Positions 6,733-14,508 of a stretch of DNA of 34,719 nucleotides are shown piece by piece; position 1 is the stretch's first letter; each line of letters starts with the position of its first letter. The stretch covers positions 1 to 34,719 of the forward strand of contig JAZRYR010000021.1 of the NCBI GenBank assembly GCA_045600845.1. Reading direction: 5' to 3'. The notes below the pieces were generated by a model. It was not told the DNA's origin. It did no database searches and saw only the letters and a program-made list of their open reading frames with translations. The translations under genes were made by a program, and so were the position numbers. This DNA is from RGIG5612 sp045600845. GTDB taxonomy: Bacteria; Bacillota; Clostridia; Lachnospirales; Lachnospiraceae.

Positions 6733-8070
6733 TTAAACTTTTGGGAGAGTTACGGTAAAGGTTGTTCCCTCTCCTACATCACTGCTGACTTTAATCTCCC
6801 CCTTTTGAATCGATACGGCATGTTTCACGATAGAAAGACCCAGTCCGGTACCACCCACTTCTTTCGAATGGCTTTTATCTACGCGGTAAAAGCGTTCGAA
6901 AATTCGGTCTAAATGCTCCTGCGGAATACCTATTCCTGTATCCGTTACGGAAAGAATGACTTCGTTTTCATCATCCCTTACATTCACATTTACTTCTCCG
7001 CCTTCACGGTTGTATTTAATGGCATTGTCACAAAGATTATATACGATGGAATACAAAAGATTGGTTACGCCATGAAAAACTGCATGTTCACCGGAAAGAG
7101 TGATCTTTACGCCTTTTTCCTGGCTAAAGCTTTCCAGGCTCTGGATGGCATTTTCCGCCACCCAATAGAGGTCGGTCTCTTCCCCGGAGAGATTCAATGC
7201 ACCCGCATCCAGCCGGGACAGGTCGATGACGTCTTCTACGACCTGATTCAACCGGATACTTTCATCATATATTTTGGATGCGAAAGGTTTTATATCTTCT
7301 TCTGCAGCCAGTCCACTTTTAATCAGCTCTGCATACCCGGAAATGGCATGTAACGGAGTCTTCAGCTCATGTGAAACATTGGAAGTGAACTCCTGTCGGA
7401 TCTGTTCCGTCTTTTTCAACTCTTCCTTATCTTTTTTCAGCTGAAGCTGCTGAATAGACAGTCTGGTCAAAAGAGGCTGTAATTCCGAATAAGTTTTCGT
7501 TTCCTGAGGATTGTCCAGATTTACATTATTAATCGGTTCCACAATTTTTTTAGAAACATTGGAAGCAATCACGAAAGCCATAATTAAAATGATTACTATG
7601 GCCAGACCAATCGGTTGAATCAGTCCTAAAAGCAGAGAAATTACCGTCATCTGGTTTTCCGATACGCGGACAACGCTTCCATCCTGCAAAAGCTTTGCAT
7701 AATAAACCTGCCTTTGAAACAAAGTGGATGAATTACGGGAGCTTTCTCCGTAGCCTGTTTCCATAGCATCTTTTATTTCCGGACGTTCCAGATGGTTTTC
7801 CATAGCTTCCGCCTTGGATGCATTATCAAAAATAACTGTTCCGTCTTTTGAAATCCAGGTAACTCTTATGTCTGCAATAATCAAATCGTCATTAAAATAA
7901 TCCAAGCCAGCGTTTTCCGTTCCATCCGCAATCATTTCCAGCTCATTTTTCAACTGTTTTTCCTGAACTCCGGAATAATACTGGTAAGAGCCGCCCAGAA
8001 CAAAAACCAAGGTGATAGCCAGAACGATAAACGTAATCAGACAAATAGAGCGGAAGATTCTATTCCTCAT
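6733..8070 (-). CDS. phoR: Sensor histidine kinase, PhoR-like
   Basis: The protein has 445 residues from the ATG at 8070, chosen because GGAGG lies 6 nt upstream; longer frames start at a GTG without a site. Order: membrane helix (about 8-30), extracytoplasmic sensor region (about 31-150), second membrane helix (about 155-180), linker or coiled coil, HisKA with SNVSHELKTPL, then HATPase_c with NLCDNAIKYN, DTGIGIP and GGTGLGLSI. It autophosphorylates the H-box histidine and passes phosphate to the response regulator, whose 3' end it overlaps by 11 bp. The phosphate assignment rests on the next gene (Na/Pi cotransporter) and PHO-box-like repeats, not on the sensor domain. Confidence 0.9.
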   Translation of the reverse strand: MRNRIFRSICLITFIVLAITLVFVLGGSYQYYSGVQEKQLKNELEMIADGTENAGLDYFNDDLIIADIRVTWISKDGTVIFDNASKAEAMENHLERPEIKDAMETGYGESSRNSSTLFQRQVYYAKLLQDGSVVRVSENQMTVISLLLGLIQPIGLAIVIILIMAFVIASNVSKKIVEPINNVNLDNPQETKTYSELQPLLTRLSIQQLQLKKDKEELKKTEQIRQEFTSNVSHELKTPLHAISGYAELIKSGLAAEEDIKPFASKIYDESIRLNQVVEDVIDLSRLDAGALNLSGEETDLYWVAENAIQSLESFSQEKGVKITLSGEHAVFHGVTNLLYSIVYNLCDNAIKYNREGGEVNVNVRDDENEVILSVTDTGIGIPQEHLDRIFERFYRVDKSHSKEVGGTGLGLSIVKHAVSIQKGEIKVSSDVGEGTTFTVTLPKV

Positions 8071-8740
8071 CCGATTCCTCCATTCTGTAGCCCACACCGC
8101 GGATCGTTTTTATCCGATTTCCGCTTTTTCCGAGCTTTGTCCGTAAGGTTCCAATATGAACATCTACGGTTCTCGTTTCAACGGCTGCATCCGACTGCCA
8201 TACATTGGACAGCAACTGGTCTCTGGAGAAAACCTGTCCCAGATTTTCCATTAACAAAACCAAAAGATCATATTCTTTCAATGTTAAGATGATTTCTTTA
8301 CCGTCAACTTTTACCTGATGTTTGCTTTTATCGACAGTTATATTTCCCAGTGTCAGCATGGTTTTCACTTCCGTCGGTGCAGACCGTCTTAAAACTGCCT
8401 TGATTCTGGAAACCATTTCCATCATTCCGAAAGGTTTTACTAAATAATCATCGGCACCGGTATCCAGTCCGATTACTTTATCGTACTCGCTCCCCTTTGC
8501 CGTCGCCATAACTACCGGTATCTTTTCTGTAATTGGAGAGGATTTTAACTTTTTTAAGATGGAAATACCGTCTTCTCCCGGCAACATAATATCCAAAAGA
8601 ATAAGCTGAGGTAATTCTTCTCTCATTCCTTTCCAGAATTCTTCTCCGCAGGAAAAGCCCGTGCTTTCATAGCCAACGGAATGTAAGGTATATGTCATCA
8701 GTTCACGAATACTGTTGTCATCTTCTACGCAATATATCAT
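8060..8740 (-). CDS. phoP: OmpR/PhoB-family response regulator
   Basis: The start at 8740 gives MIYCVEDDNSIREL, the usual receiver beginning, with AGGAGA 8 nt upstream; the frame stays open 16 codons further but has no site. The receiver domain (1-115) has the acidic pair EDD, the phospho-acceptor Asp in LILLDIMLPGEDG, the Thr/Ala switch (MATAKG) and Lys in VKPFG. The DNA-binding winged helix follows (about 130-226, ending RTKLGKSGNRIKTIRGVGYRM). It pairs with the overlapping histidine kinase. The adjacent phosphate cotransporter and an upstream 11-bp-phased TTTACA repeat suggest a Pho-type regulator that may regulate its own gene. Confidence 0.9.
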   Translation of the reverse strand: MIYCVEDDNSIRELMTYTLHSVGYESTGFSCGEEFWKGMREELPQLILLDIMLPGEDGISILKKLKSSPITEKIPVVMATAKGSEYDKVIGLDTGADDYLVKPFGMMEMVSRIKAVLRRSAPTEVKTMLTLGNITVDKSKHQVKVDGKEIILTLKEYDLLVLLMENLGQVFSRDQLLSNVWQSDAAVETRTVDVHIGTLRTKLGKSGNRIKTIRGVGYRMEESDEE

Positions 8741-8806
8741 CGCTTTTTCTCCTAAAAAATCTGACATTATTTTATTACATAAATGCAATAATTCTACACA
8801 TGATAT

Positions 8807-8823
8807 TGTAAATTATATGTAAA
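8807..8823 (-). promoter_or_regulatory. PHO-box-like direct repeat upstream of phoPR
   Basis: On the minus strand two perfect TTTACA hexamers (8818-8823 and 8807-8812) are separated by TATAA, an 11-bp period. A TAGAAT -10 candidate is at 8791-8796. The arrangement matches the one in front of the Na/Pi cotransporter. Confidence 0.5.
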
Positions 8824-8860
8824 AAAGCAAAACGACGCCCGTAATTCTCCCGGCGTCGTT
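8824..8860 (-). terminator. Intrinsic terminator after the 61-codon membrane gene
   Basis: aacgacgcc (8831-8839) pairs with ggcgtcgtt (8852-8860). On the minus strand it is followed by TTTTGCTTTTTT. It separates the small membrane protein gene from the phoPR promoter region. Confidence 0.7.
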
Positions 8861-8916
8861 ATATCTTTTATTAATTCTTCTATTTTCTTATTTTTCAATT
8901 AACCGATTTATTCTTT

Positions 8917-9102
8917 CTATCTTTCAATTAAACCTGCATTCATCAGGCTGCTCATGATTCTCTCACCTGTACCGGTAAGATGGAACTCATCAATAATATG
9001 ATTTAACAGCGTACTGATTAACGCTTCGGAAAAAGCGTACACGACAGCCGCTACAATAATTACTATGGTTATTTTCTTTACTAAGGAATCTGTTTTCTTC
9101 AA
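8917..9102 (-). CDS. 61-residue single-pass membrane protein (TTG start)
   Basis: A TTG start is set by AAGGTGG 7 nt upstream. The peptide has a basic start (KKTDSLVKK), one transmembrane helix (ITIVIIVAAVVYAFSEALI, about 11-29) and an acidic, amphipathic tail of about 30 residues with a TGTGERIMSSLMNAG stretch. It has its own terminator (8824-8860). An AT-rich region upstream holds possible TTGAAA -35 elements but no clear -10. The family is not recognised. A small membrane regulator of a neighbouring protein is possible but unproven. Confidence 0.6.
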   Translation of the reverse strand: MKKTDSLVKKITIVIIVAAVVYAFSEALISTLLNHIIDEFHLTGTGERIMSSLMNAGLIER

Positions 9103-9228
9103 AACAAGCCACCTTGATTTTTACCCATTAGAAATTATTTTGTATTATTTCAAAACAATTTTCAATTTAAGTATAATCTTATACGATAACGAATTCAATT
9201 TATTTTATTTTTCTATTTTTTTTATACA

Positions 9229-9438
9229 ATGTTCATCGTGATGATGATTGCCGCAATCCTCGCGGGAATCCTCTTCTGTGGCTTTATTCAGAGGCTTCTG
9301 AAAAAATTCTATACCACAATCCGCAACCATGTTTTCCTCCTCGGAGTCGATACTCTTCTGCAGATAGCAATTCTTATCTGGTCTATGTTGATGATACTGC
9401 AAGGTTCTTATATTCCATCTATATATGGTAACTTCTAG
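9229..9438 (+). pseudogene. C-terminal remnant of an MBOAT-type acyltransferase (tentative)
   Basis: The frame encodes 69 residues with two hydrophobic helices and ends SYIPSIYGNF, close to the (S/T)YNPFIYFxF ending common to bacterial AlgI/DltB-like MBOAT proteins. Codon use (many third-position C/T) looks coding. There is no ribosome binding site, and everything upstream (9122-9228) is AT-rich with a stop at 9187. A hairpin follows the stop. The opposite strand has a 41-codon ORF (9205-9330) with an excellent GGAGG. I judge the plus-strand reading more likely a real gene remnant, but both are short. Confidence 0.4.
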
Positions 9439-9442
9439 CCAA

Positions 9443-9466
9443 AAAAATACAATATTTTGTATTTTT
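9443..9466 (+). terminator. AT-rich hairpin with T run
   Basis: aaaaatacaa and ttgtattttt are perfect 10-bp complements around a 4-nt loop. The hairpin starts 4 bp after the stop of the MBOAT-like remnant. It also lies just upstream of the promoter of the coiled-coil gene, so it could be a leftover terminator or an operator. Confidence 0.5.
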
Positions 9467-9476
9467 CACACATTTT

Positions 9477-9507
9477 TTTACAAAACCTGTGAGGAATGTG
9501 TTATACT
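9477..9507 (+). promoter_or_regulatory. Extended -10 promoter of the coiled-coil gene
   Basis: TGT-TATACT (9499-9507) is an extended -10. TTTACA or TTACAA (from 9477) is a weak -35 at 18-19 bp. It lies about 30 bp upstream of the ATG at 9537. Confidence 0.5.
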
Positions 9508-9536
9508 GTGCTGGAAAATAATAATGGGGTAAATAT

Positions 9537-10295
9537 ATGACCGACAAAGAACTAAAAAAGCTCCGTCGTGCCGATTTGTTGGGAATGCTTTTGGATGCAT
9601 CCAAAGAAATTGCAGAACTAAGTGCACAAAATCTGGAGCTTGTAGAAAAATTAAAAGAAAAACATATTGAAATTAACAATGCAGGTTCTATAGCAGAAGC
9701 CGCTCTGAAGTTGAATGATGTTTTTGAAGCCGCAGATGCTGCTGTTGCTCAGTATATCGACAATTTTTCAGATTGTAATGACCGTGCAAATAAAATCATC
9801 ACGGAGGCGGAAACGAAAGCGGAGACCATTGAAAAAGAGGCTACGCTTAAGGCAGACACCTTGGTAAAGTGTGCTACCGGAAGAGCGGATACCCTTTTAA
9901 AGGATGCGAATGAAAGCGCAGAAAAGATGGTTAAAAATGCCGTAGAGCGGGCAGAATTGATTGTTCAGGAAGCTCAGTTGAATGCTGCAGCCATCGAGCA
10001 AGATGCTCGGTTAAAGGCAAATGACATTGAAAATAAGGCGTTTGAGAAAGCGGCGCATATTGAGATTGTCGCAAAACAATCGATAGCCACGATTGAACAA
10101 AATGCTAAAGAAAAATCCAGTGCCATGGAACAGGCAGCTTATCAGAGAGCGGCATTTATTATATCGGATGCGAAAAACAGAACCAGTATTTCACGTAAAT
10201 CGGTAAATCATCATTATTACCAGCCAGCTTCCAGCCGTGGTTATGATAATAAGACTGGATTCTTTACCATAGAACCAAGAAGAATTGACTGCTAA
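9537..10295 (+). CDS. Coiled-coil protein with twelve 11-residue repeats
   Basis: This 252-residue soluble protein starts with a charged helix (MTDKELKKLRRADLLGMLLD, leading into a leucine-rich coil). A short conserved-looking block follows (NNAGSIAEAALKLNDVFEAADAAVAQY, about 47-73). Residues 83-214 are exactly twelve 11-residue units of the pattern xAxxIxxxAxx, for example RADTLLKDANE, SAEKMVKNAVE and RAELIVQEAQL. Hendecads of this sort form long, lightly twisted coiled coils or amphipathic helices. The tail is basic and ends with cysteine. Proteins with this N-terminal block occur, to my recollection, as conserved hypotheticals in Firmicutes; a scaffold role at the envelope is inference. 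GGGG lies 7 nt before the ATG. Confidence 0.8.
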   Translation: MTDKELKKLRRADLLGMLLDASKEIAELSAQNLELVEKLKEKHIEINNAGSIAEAALKLNDVFEAADAAVAQYIDNFSDCNDRANKIITEAETKAETIEKEATLKADTLVKCATGRADTLLKDANESAEKMVKNAVERAELIVQEAQLNAAAIEQDARLKANDIENKAFEKAAHIEIVAKQSIATIEQNAKEKSSAMEQAAYQRAAFIISDAKNRTSISRKSVNHHYYQPASSRGYDNKTGFFTIEPRRIDC

Positions 10296-10309
10296 TACAG
10301 TCAATTCTT
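10280..10309. terminator. Hairpin between convergent genes
   Basis: aagaattgact (10280-10290) and agtcaattctt (10299-10309) form a perfect 11-bp stem with an 8-nt loop that includes the stop codon of the coiled-coil gene. There is no strong T run, so it may act in both directions between the convergent genes. Confidence 0.5.
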
Positions 10310-10348
10310 CAGAATTTCTCCTTATTTCCTTTTCAGAATCTATATGAC

Positions 10349-11185
10349 TTATTCCTTGTTAATGGCTACGATTGCTCCATAGCTTCCGATATAATGGCCA
10401 TTGGAATCAAATTCTTTTTCTGATGAATATGAAAATCCCTTCAATACCAGATTCTCTATCTGGTCGCTCTGTGGAGTCGGCCGAAGCTTAATGGAGGTCA
10501 AAAGGGTTTCTTCCGTTACTTCTTCCTGTGTGATGTGAATATAAAACCCACCATCCTGGTGCATGTCATCGTAAACCCAGGCTCCCATATAACCGGTAAT
10601 TCCACTATAGTCTTCGTCCTCCGGATAGTCGCCATTGTATAGGTCCGGATTATTTTCGATGTCACCAGGTTTCAAAATCGTAAAAATCTTATGCTCTCCA
10701 TTTACATCAAAACTCAGTTCATAGCCGATCTTATACTCTTTCTCCGTAGATATCCTGTTCCAGATCTCATTATGGGCTTCGGTTTCTGTAGAAAATTCAA
10801 AAGAGTCTTCCTGGGTGGCAAAAGCCCCAAATGCTTCCAGATCTTCATATTCGCTCCATTCCTTGCTGATACTGGATACTTTATTGCAAGTCATTGATCC
10901 ATAATCCATAACGTAAAGAGATACCGGCTTCTCATTAAGGATGGTCTCCTGGGTCTGTGGTTCGGTTTCCGTTTCGGTAATTTCCGTCGGCACAACAATG
11001 TCCACTGGTTTTTCTTTTTTCTTTCCACAACTTATCATAAGGACAATAACTGATACTATTAAAATCACAAGAATAATAATCGTAAGAATCAGATTTCGTA
11101 TTGCCCTTTTTCTTGCATTGCGTTGTTTTGCAGTTTGATTTCGATTTTCATTCCGGTTCGTAATCCGGTTTCTATTATCCGACAT
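10349..11185 (-). CDS. Membrane-anchored extracytoplasmic protein, possible lipoprotein
   Basis: The ATG at 11185 is chosen because AAGGTGGGAG lies just upstream; a TTG 10 codons earlier has none. The 278-residue protein has an N-terminal cytoplasmic stretch of about 30 residues rich in Asn and Arg. One transmembrane helix follows (about 31-52, LILTIIILVILIVSVIVLMI), ending in SCGKKK, a lipobox-like cysteine. Next is an acidic Thr/Glu linker (EITETETEPQTQE) and then a roughly 210-residue globular domain with several WN/YD blocks. I do not recognise the domain. It faces outward and converges on the coiled-coil gene. Confidence 0.75.
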   Translation of the reverse strand: MSDNRNRITNRNENRNQTAKQRNARKRAIRNLILTIIILVILIVSVIVLMISCGKKKEKPVDIVVPTEITETETEPQTQETILNEKPVSLYVMDYGSMTCNKVSSISKEWSEYEDLEAFGAFATQEDSFEFSTETEAHNEIWNRISTEKEYKIGYELSFDVNGEHKIFTILKPGDIENNPDLYNGDYPEDEDYSGITGYMGAWVYDDMHQDGGFYIHITQEEVTEETLLTSIKLRPTPQSDQIENLVLKGFSYSSEKEFDSNGHYIGSYGAIVAINKE

Positions 11186-11324
11186 CTGTCTCCCACCTTG
11201 TTCTCTGTTTTTCAAAAGAATAATACCATAATTATTCTCAAATCAAAACCGAAAAGGGCAAGATTTTCTAAAGTAAGGTAAAAATAGCCAAATTCTTCCC
11301 TTGATTTTTTCATAGTAGAATTTT

Positions 11325-11352
11325 TTGATTCGTGGTAAGATTATGCTATCTA
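11325..11352 (+). promoter_or_regulatory. Candidate promoter of the ferredoxin-flavoprotein operon
   Basis: TTGATT (11325-11330) and TATCTA (11347-11352) are spaced by 16 bp, about 45 bp upstream of the ferredoxin start. The match is moderate. Confidence 0.35.
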
Positions 11353-11398
11353 ATAATGTACGGCTAAAATACAAAAAAAGAATTGGAGGGTTTTATTT

Positions 11399-11644
11399 AT
11401 GATTTACACAAATCACAAAATAGAGTTTGACCCGGACAAATGTGTCGGATGTCAGCTCTGTTACAAAGCTTGCTTCGTTGACGTTATTCGTTGGAACTAC
11501 GAAGCAAAAAAGCCTATTTTCAAGTATGTAGAAGATTGCGAGCACTGCTTCTACTGCCAGAGCGTTTGCAAGAAAGATGCCATCAAGGTTCTTCCAGATC
11601 CATCCAGCGAACGTCTGCACCAGCATTTTGAGCGTTATGAATAA
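11399..11644 (+). CDS. 2[4Fe-4S] ferredoxin-type subunit
   Basis: The 81-residue protein has two CxxCxxCxxxC clusters: Cys 15, 18, 21, 25 and Cys 47, 50, 53, 57. These should ligate two [4Fe-4S] clusters, with a longer spacer between motifs than in classic clostridial ferredoxin. A GGAGGG site precedes the ATG. The FAD reductase starts 13 bp after its stop, so the pair is an operon. The design resembles AprB/AprA-like small iron-sulfur plus flavoprotein pairs. The ferredoxin probably feeds low-potential electrons to the flavoprotein in the cytoplasm. Confidence 0.9.
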   Translation: MIYTNHKIEFDPDKCVGCQLCYKACFVDVIRWNYEAKKPIFKYVEDCEHCFYCQSVCKKDAIKVLPDPSSERLHQHFERYE

Positions 11645-11657
11645 GGAGGGAATAGAT

Positions 11658-13340
11658 ATGGATTTAAATAAGAAAAATCTTAGCTGTGATCTTCTGATTG
11701 CAGGCGGCGGTATTGGTGGTCTGGTAGCAGCTGTTGAAGCAAAAGAAAACAACCCGGACCTTGACGTATTAATCGTTGAAAAACAGTTTACTGGTTACGG
11801 TGGAAAAGCCAACAAAGGCGGCGGCGTTCTCCAGTACTTCCAGTTAGACAAAATCACTCCTATGGATTTCCTCAAATTCCACGTAAATGAAATCGGCGGA
11901 TATTTAGGAGACCAGGAATTAATGCTGAAATATGTAGAGATGAACCATGAACTTCTTCAGAAGATGGATGCATGGGGAATCGTAATGCCTAGAAATGAAG
12001 AAGGCAACTACTTCCTGATGCCTACCGGTCCATTCACCTGCATGATCAGCGTTGACTTAGACCTTTGCCTTAAGATGAGAAGAGTTGCTGAAAAACTCGG
12101 CGTTCGTATCATTGATAAGGTTACGGTTACCGATTTCGTAGTAAAAGATAATACCATCTGTGGTGCTTTCGCATACAGCATTCTGGAAGAAGACAACACC
12201 TTCTATACAATCTCTGCAAAGCAGGTTGTTATTGCAACCGGTAGCCAGAACTACCGTGTTGGCGCTATGTGGTCTTCCGGCCGTGGCGATGGTATCGCTG
12301 CAGCTTACAGAGCTGGCGTTGAAATGCGTAACCCAGAATTTGGTAACTTCTCCCAGTTAATCCGTGTTGGTAGCCATGGCGAAGTTGTATTCGGTGAGAA
12401 CTTCATGTACAACGCTAAGAATGAGCATGTTACAAAGAACTTCACAGATCATCGTCAGACCGATATCTGCAGCCTTGCAATCCGTGAGTGGTATGTAAAC
12501 ATGATGAACGGCACAGGCCCTATCCATCTGGATTACGGCCCAGACAAGAGAGATGTTAAAGCGGTTAACCAGGATTGGAGACGTCCATACGGACAGAGAT
12601 TCCGTGAATGCAGACAGGAATTCACCAACCAGTTCGACAATGACCTGGAAGTAGTTCCACTGTTAATCGGCGAGCAGTCCTGTATCAAAGTTGACCATGA
12701 CATGGCAACTTCAGTTAAAGGTCTTTACGCTATCGGTGATGCCAGCTACTGTGGTTCCTGTGCTCCTGGCGCTGTTCCGGCTCCTCCAGCAAGAAATCGT
12801 GGTTCAGGAATCCTGAACGCAGTATTTGCAGGCGTTCTTTGCGGACGTGCAGCAGCTGCCGCTGTAACTGTTGCTCCAGCTGAAATCACAGAAGCAGAAA
12901 CGGATGCTTGCATCGAAAAGACCTATGCTCCTCTTTACAAAGAAGAAGGACATAATGCAAAAGAAGTCATCGAACTGATCCAGCAGGCTATGTGCCCATC
13001 CGAGTATTCTGTATACATGAAAGCAGACCGTATGGACGAAGCTGAGAAACTGGTAAAACAGGCAAAAGAACTGGCAGCTGACCTTAAGGCAGTTGACCTT
13101 CATGACTTGTTAGCTTGCCACGAAGCAGAAGCTATGGTGCTTTCCGCTGAAATGCACTTCTTCGCATCCAGAGCCAGAAAAGAATCCCGTGGTTGGTTCC
13201 TTCGTGAAGACTACCCGGAAATGGATAACGAGAACTGGCTGAAATGGATCATCCTTAAGAATGTTGACGGCGAGATGACCTTGAGCACAGAGGACGTTCC
13301 TATCGAGAAATACCCAATCCAGCTTCCAAAAAAAGACTGA
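11658..13340 (+). CDS. FAD-dependent reductase (AprA/FrdA superfamily)
   Basis: The start at 11658 (560 residues) follows AGGAGGG; an upstream frame is open but lacks a site. The N-terminal Rossmann fold is CDLLIAGGGIGGLVAAVEA, with VIVEKQ after it and a Lys/Gly-rich FAD loop (YGGKANKGGG). A second FAD segment, ATGSQNYRVGAMWSSGRGDG, and GLYAIGDASYCG near residue 380 are typical of the fumarate reductase/adenylylsulfate reductase alpha family. The C-terminal helical domain ends in basic ARKESRGWFLREDYPEMDNENWLKW, much like AprA/SdhA. No sulfate-reduction genes are near. A reductase acting on an unsaturated or organic acceptor is my inference. A terminator follows at once. Confidence 0.88.
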   Translation: MDLNKKNLSCDLLIAGGGIGGLVAAVEAKENNPDLDVLIVEKQFTGYGGKANKGGGVLQYFQLDKITPMDFLKFHVNEIGGYLGDQELMLKYVEMNHELLQKMDAWGIVMPRNEEGNYFLMPTGPFTCMISVDLDLCLKMRRVAEKLGVRIIDKVTVTDFVVKDNTICGAFAYSILEEDNTFYTISAKQVVIATGSQNYRVGAMWSSGRGDGIAAAYRAGVEMRNPEFGNFSQLIRVGSHGEVVFGENFMYNAKNEHVTKNFTDHRQTDICSLAIREWYVNMMNGTGPIHLDYGPDKRDVKAVNQDWRRPYGQRFRECRQEFTNQFDNDLEVVPLLIGEQSCIKVDHDMATSVKGLYAIGDASYCGSCAPGAVPAPPARNRGSGILNAVFAGVLCGRAAAAAVTVAPAEITEAETDACIEKTYAPLYKEEGHNAKEVIELIQQAMCPSEYSVYMKADRMDEAEKLVKQAKELAADLKAVDLHDLLACHEAEAMVLSAEMHFFASRARKESRGWFLREDYPEMDNENWLKWIILKNVDGEMTLSTEDVPIEKYPIQLPKKD

Positions 13341-13370
13341 TTTGATTCTTAAAAGCCGAAAATCAAAAGA

Positions 13371-13406
13371 ACCCGCTGAAGAGAAAAACTTCAGCGGGTA
13401 TTTTTT
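13371..13406 (+). terminator. Intrinsic terminator of the ferredoxin-flavoprotein operon
   Basis: acccgctgaag (13371-13381) and cttcagcgggt (13389-13399) form an 11-bp GC-rich stem with a 7-nt loop, followed by attttttag. It ends at the converging mutY stop. Confidence 0.9.
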
Positions 13407-13408
13407 AG

Positions 13409-14443
13409 TTATTTCAAAATTTTCCGGAAAGCCGTCGGAAGGGAAATTTCTTTCTCCAACTGTTCCGAATTTACCCATACAAAATCTTTTGATTCTTTCT
13501 TACATGTTACGGAATAGCATTTCATGTCCCACTCGATATGGCTAAAGACATGTTTCTGCCCGCCTTCTTCTTTACATTCCTTCGGCTGACATCCCCAGTC
13601 TTTTACCTGCTGAAGGACTTCCTCTTCCGCAAGATATCCTTCTATATTCGGAAACTCCCATTGTCCGGCTAACAGACCGTTTTCCGGCCGTTTTCGAATC
13701 GCCGTATCATCACCGCAGCGCAATAAAAAAAACGTCCAGTTTTCTTTCTTCCGGGCTTTTTTTACTTCTTTCGTCGGATAATACACCCAGTTTCCATTGC
13801 TGCTGCCACAGAAATTTTTGCACGGACAGTTTCCGCAATCGGGAGTTCCGTTTGGCAGACACAGGGTCTCTCCTAATTCCATGATGCCCTGGGTACACGC
13901 TCCCGCACTCTCCCTTGGATAAACTGCTTCCAATTCCTTTCGCACTTCTTTTTTAATTTTCTCAGTATTCATTGGTCGGCCATCCTCTGTAATTCGGGAT
14001 ATTACCCGAAGCACATTTCCATCTACAGCCGGAGTTGGAAGACCAAAGCATATGGATCCAATGGCTCCTGCTGTATAGTCCCCGATTCCACAAAGTCCTC
14101 GAATGCCTTCATAGGTATCCGGAAACTTTCCATCATACAAATCCATAATCTGCTGTGCTGCCTTCTGCAAATTCCTCACTCGAGAATAGTAGCCTAATCC
14201 TTCCCAAAGTTTCTGCAGATGATCCGATTCTGCTTCCGCCAAAGATTTTACATTTGGAATATCATTCAAAAAACGCCAATAGTATGGAATCACCGCTTCA
14301 ATCCGGGTTTGCTGAAGCATGATTTCGCTGATCCATATATGGTAAGGTTCTGTATCTTCTCTCCAAGGCAGGCTCCTGCCATTGGCTTCATACCAAGGCA
14401 CAAGAACCTCTATCATTTTTTTTATTTTTTTCGTTCTATCCAT
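13409..14443 (-). CDS. mutY: A/G-specific adenine glycosylase MutY
   Basis: This 344-residue base-excision repair enzyme removes adenine mispaired with 8-oxoguanine. Visible are the N-terminal LPWR motif (SLPWREDTEPYHIWISEIMLQQT), the helix-hairpin-helix GIRGLCGIGDYTAGA, and catalytic Asp in PAVDGNVLRV (about residue 138). The [4Fe-4S] motif is C-x7-C-x2-C-x5-C at LCLPNGTPDCGNCPCKNFC. A NUDIX-like 8-oxoG-reading domain follows (about 230-344, with KRPENGLLAGQWEFPN). Length is normal for the family. The ribosome binding site is weak (GGAACGGA). The gene converges with the flavoprotein operon and lies just downstream of a MATE remnant on the same strand. Confidence 0.95.
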   Translation of the reverse strand: MDRTKKIKKMIEVLVPWYEANGRSLPWREDTEPYHIWISEIMLQQTRIEAVIPYYWRFLNDIPNVKSLAEAESDHLQKLWEGLGYYSRVRNLQKAAQQIMDLYDGKFPDTYEGIRGLCGIGDYTAGAIGSICFGLPTPAVDGNVLRVISRITEDGRPMNTEKIKKEVRKELEAVYPRESAGACTQGIMELGETLCLPNGTPDCGNCPCKNFCGSSNGNWVYYPTKEVKKARKKENWTFFLLRCGDDTAIRKRPENGLLAGQWEFPNIEGYLAEEEVLQQVKDWGCQPKECKEEGGQKHVFSHIEWDMKCYSVTCKKESKDFVWVNSEQLEKEISLPTAFRKILK

Positions 14444-14508
14444 TATTCCGTTCCGTAAGAATTACATCGTGATGATCAGATTATTGGTATCCAGCGTATT
14501 GATATATC

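Noticed and set aside
11399..13340. Dissimilatory APS reductase (aprBA)
   Set aside because: The ferredoxin is much shorter than AprB, no sulfate-activation gene is near, and the flavoprotein matches only the broad AprA/FrdA superfamily on the motifs I can see.
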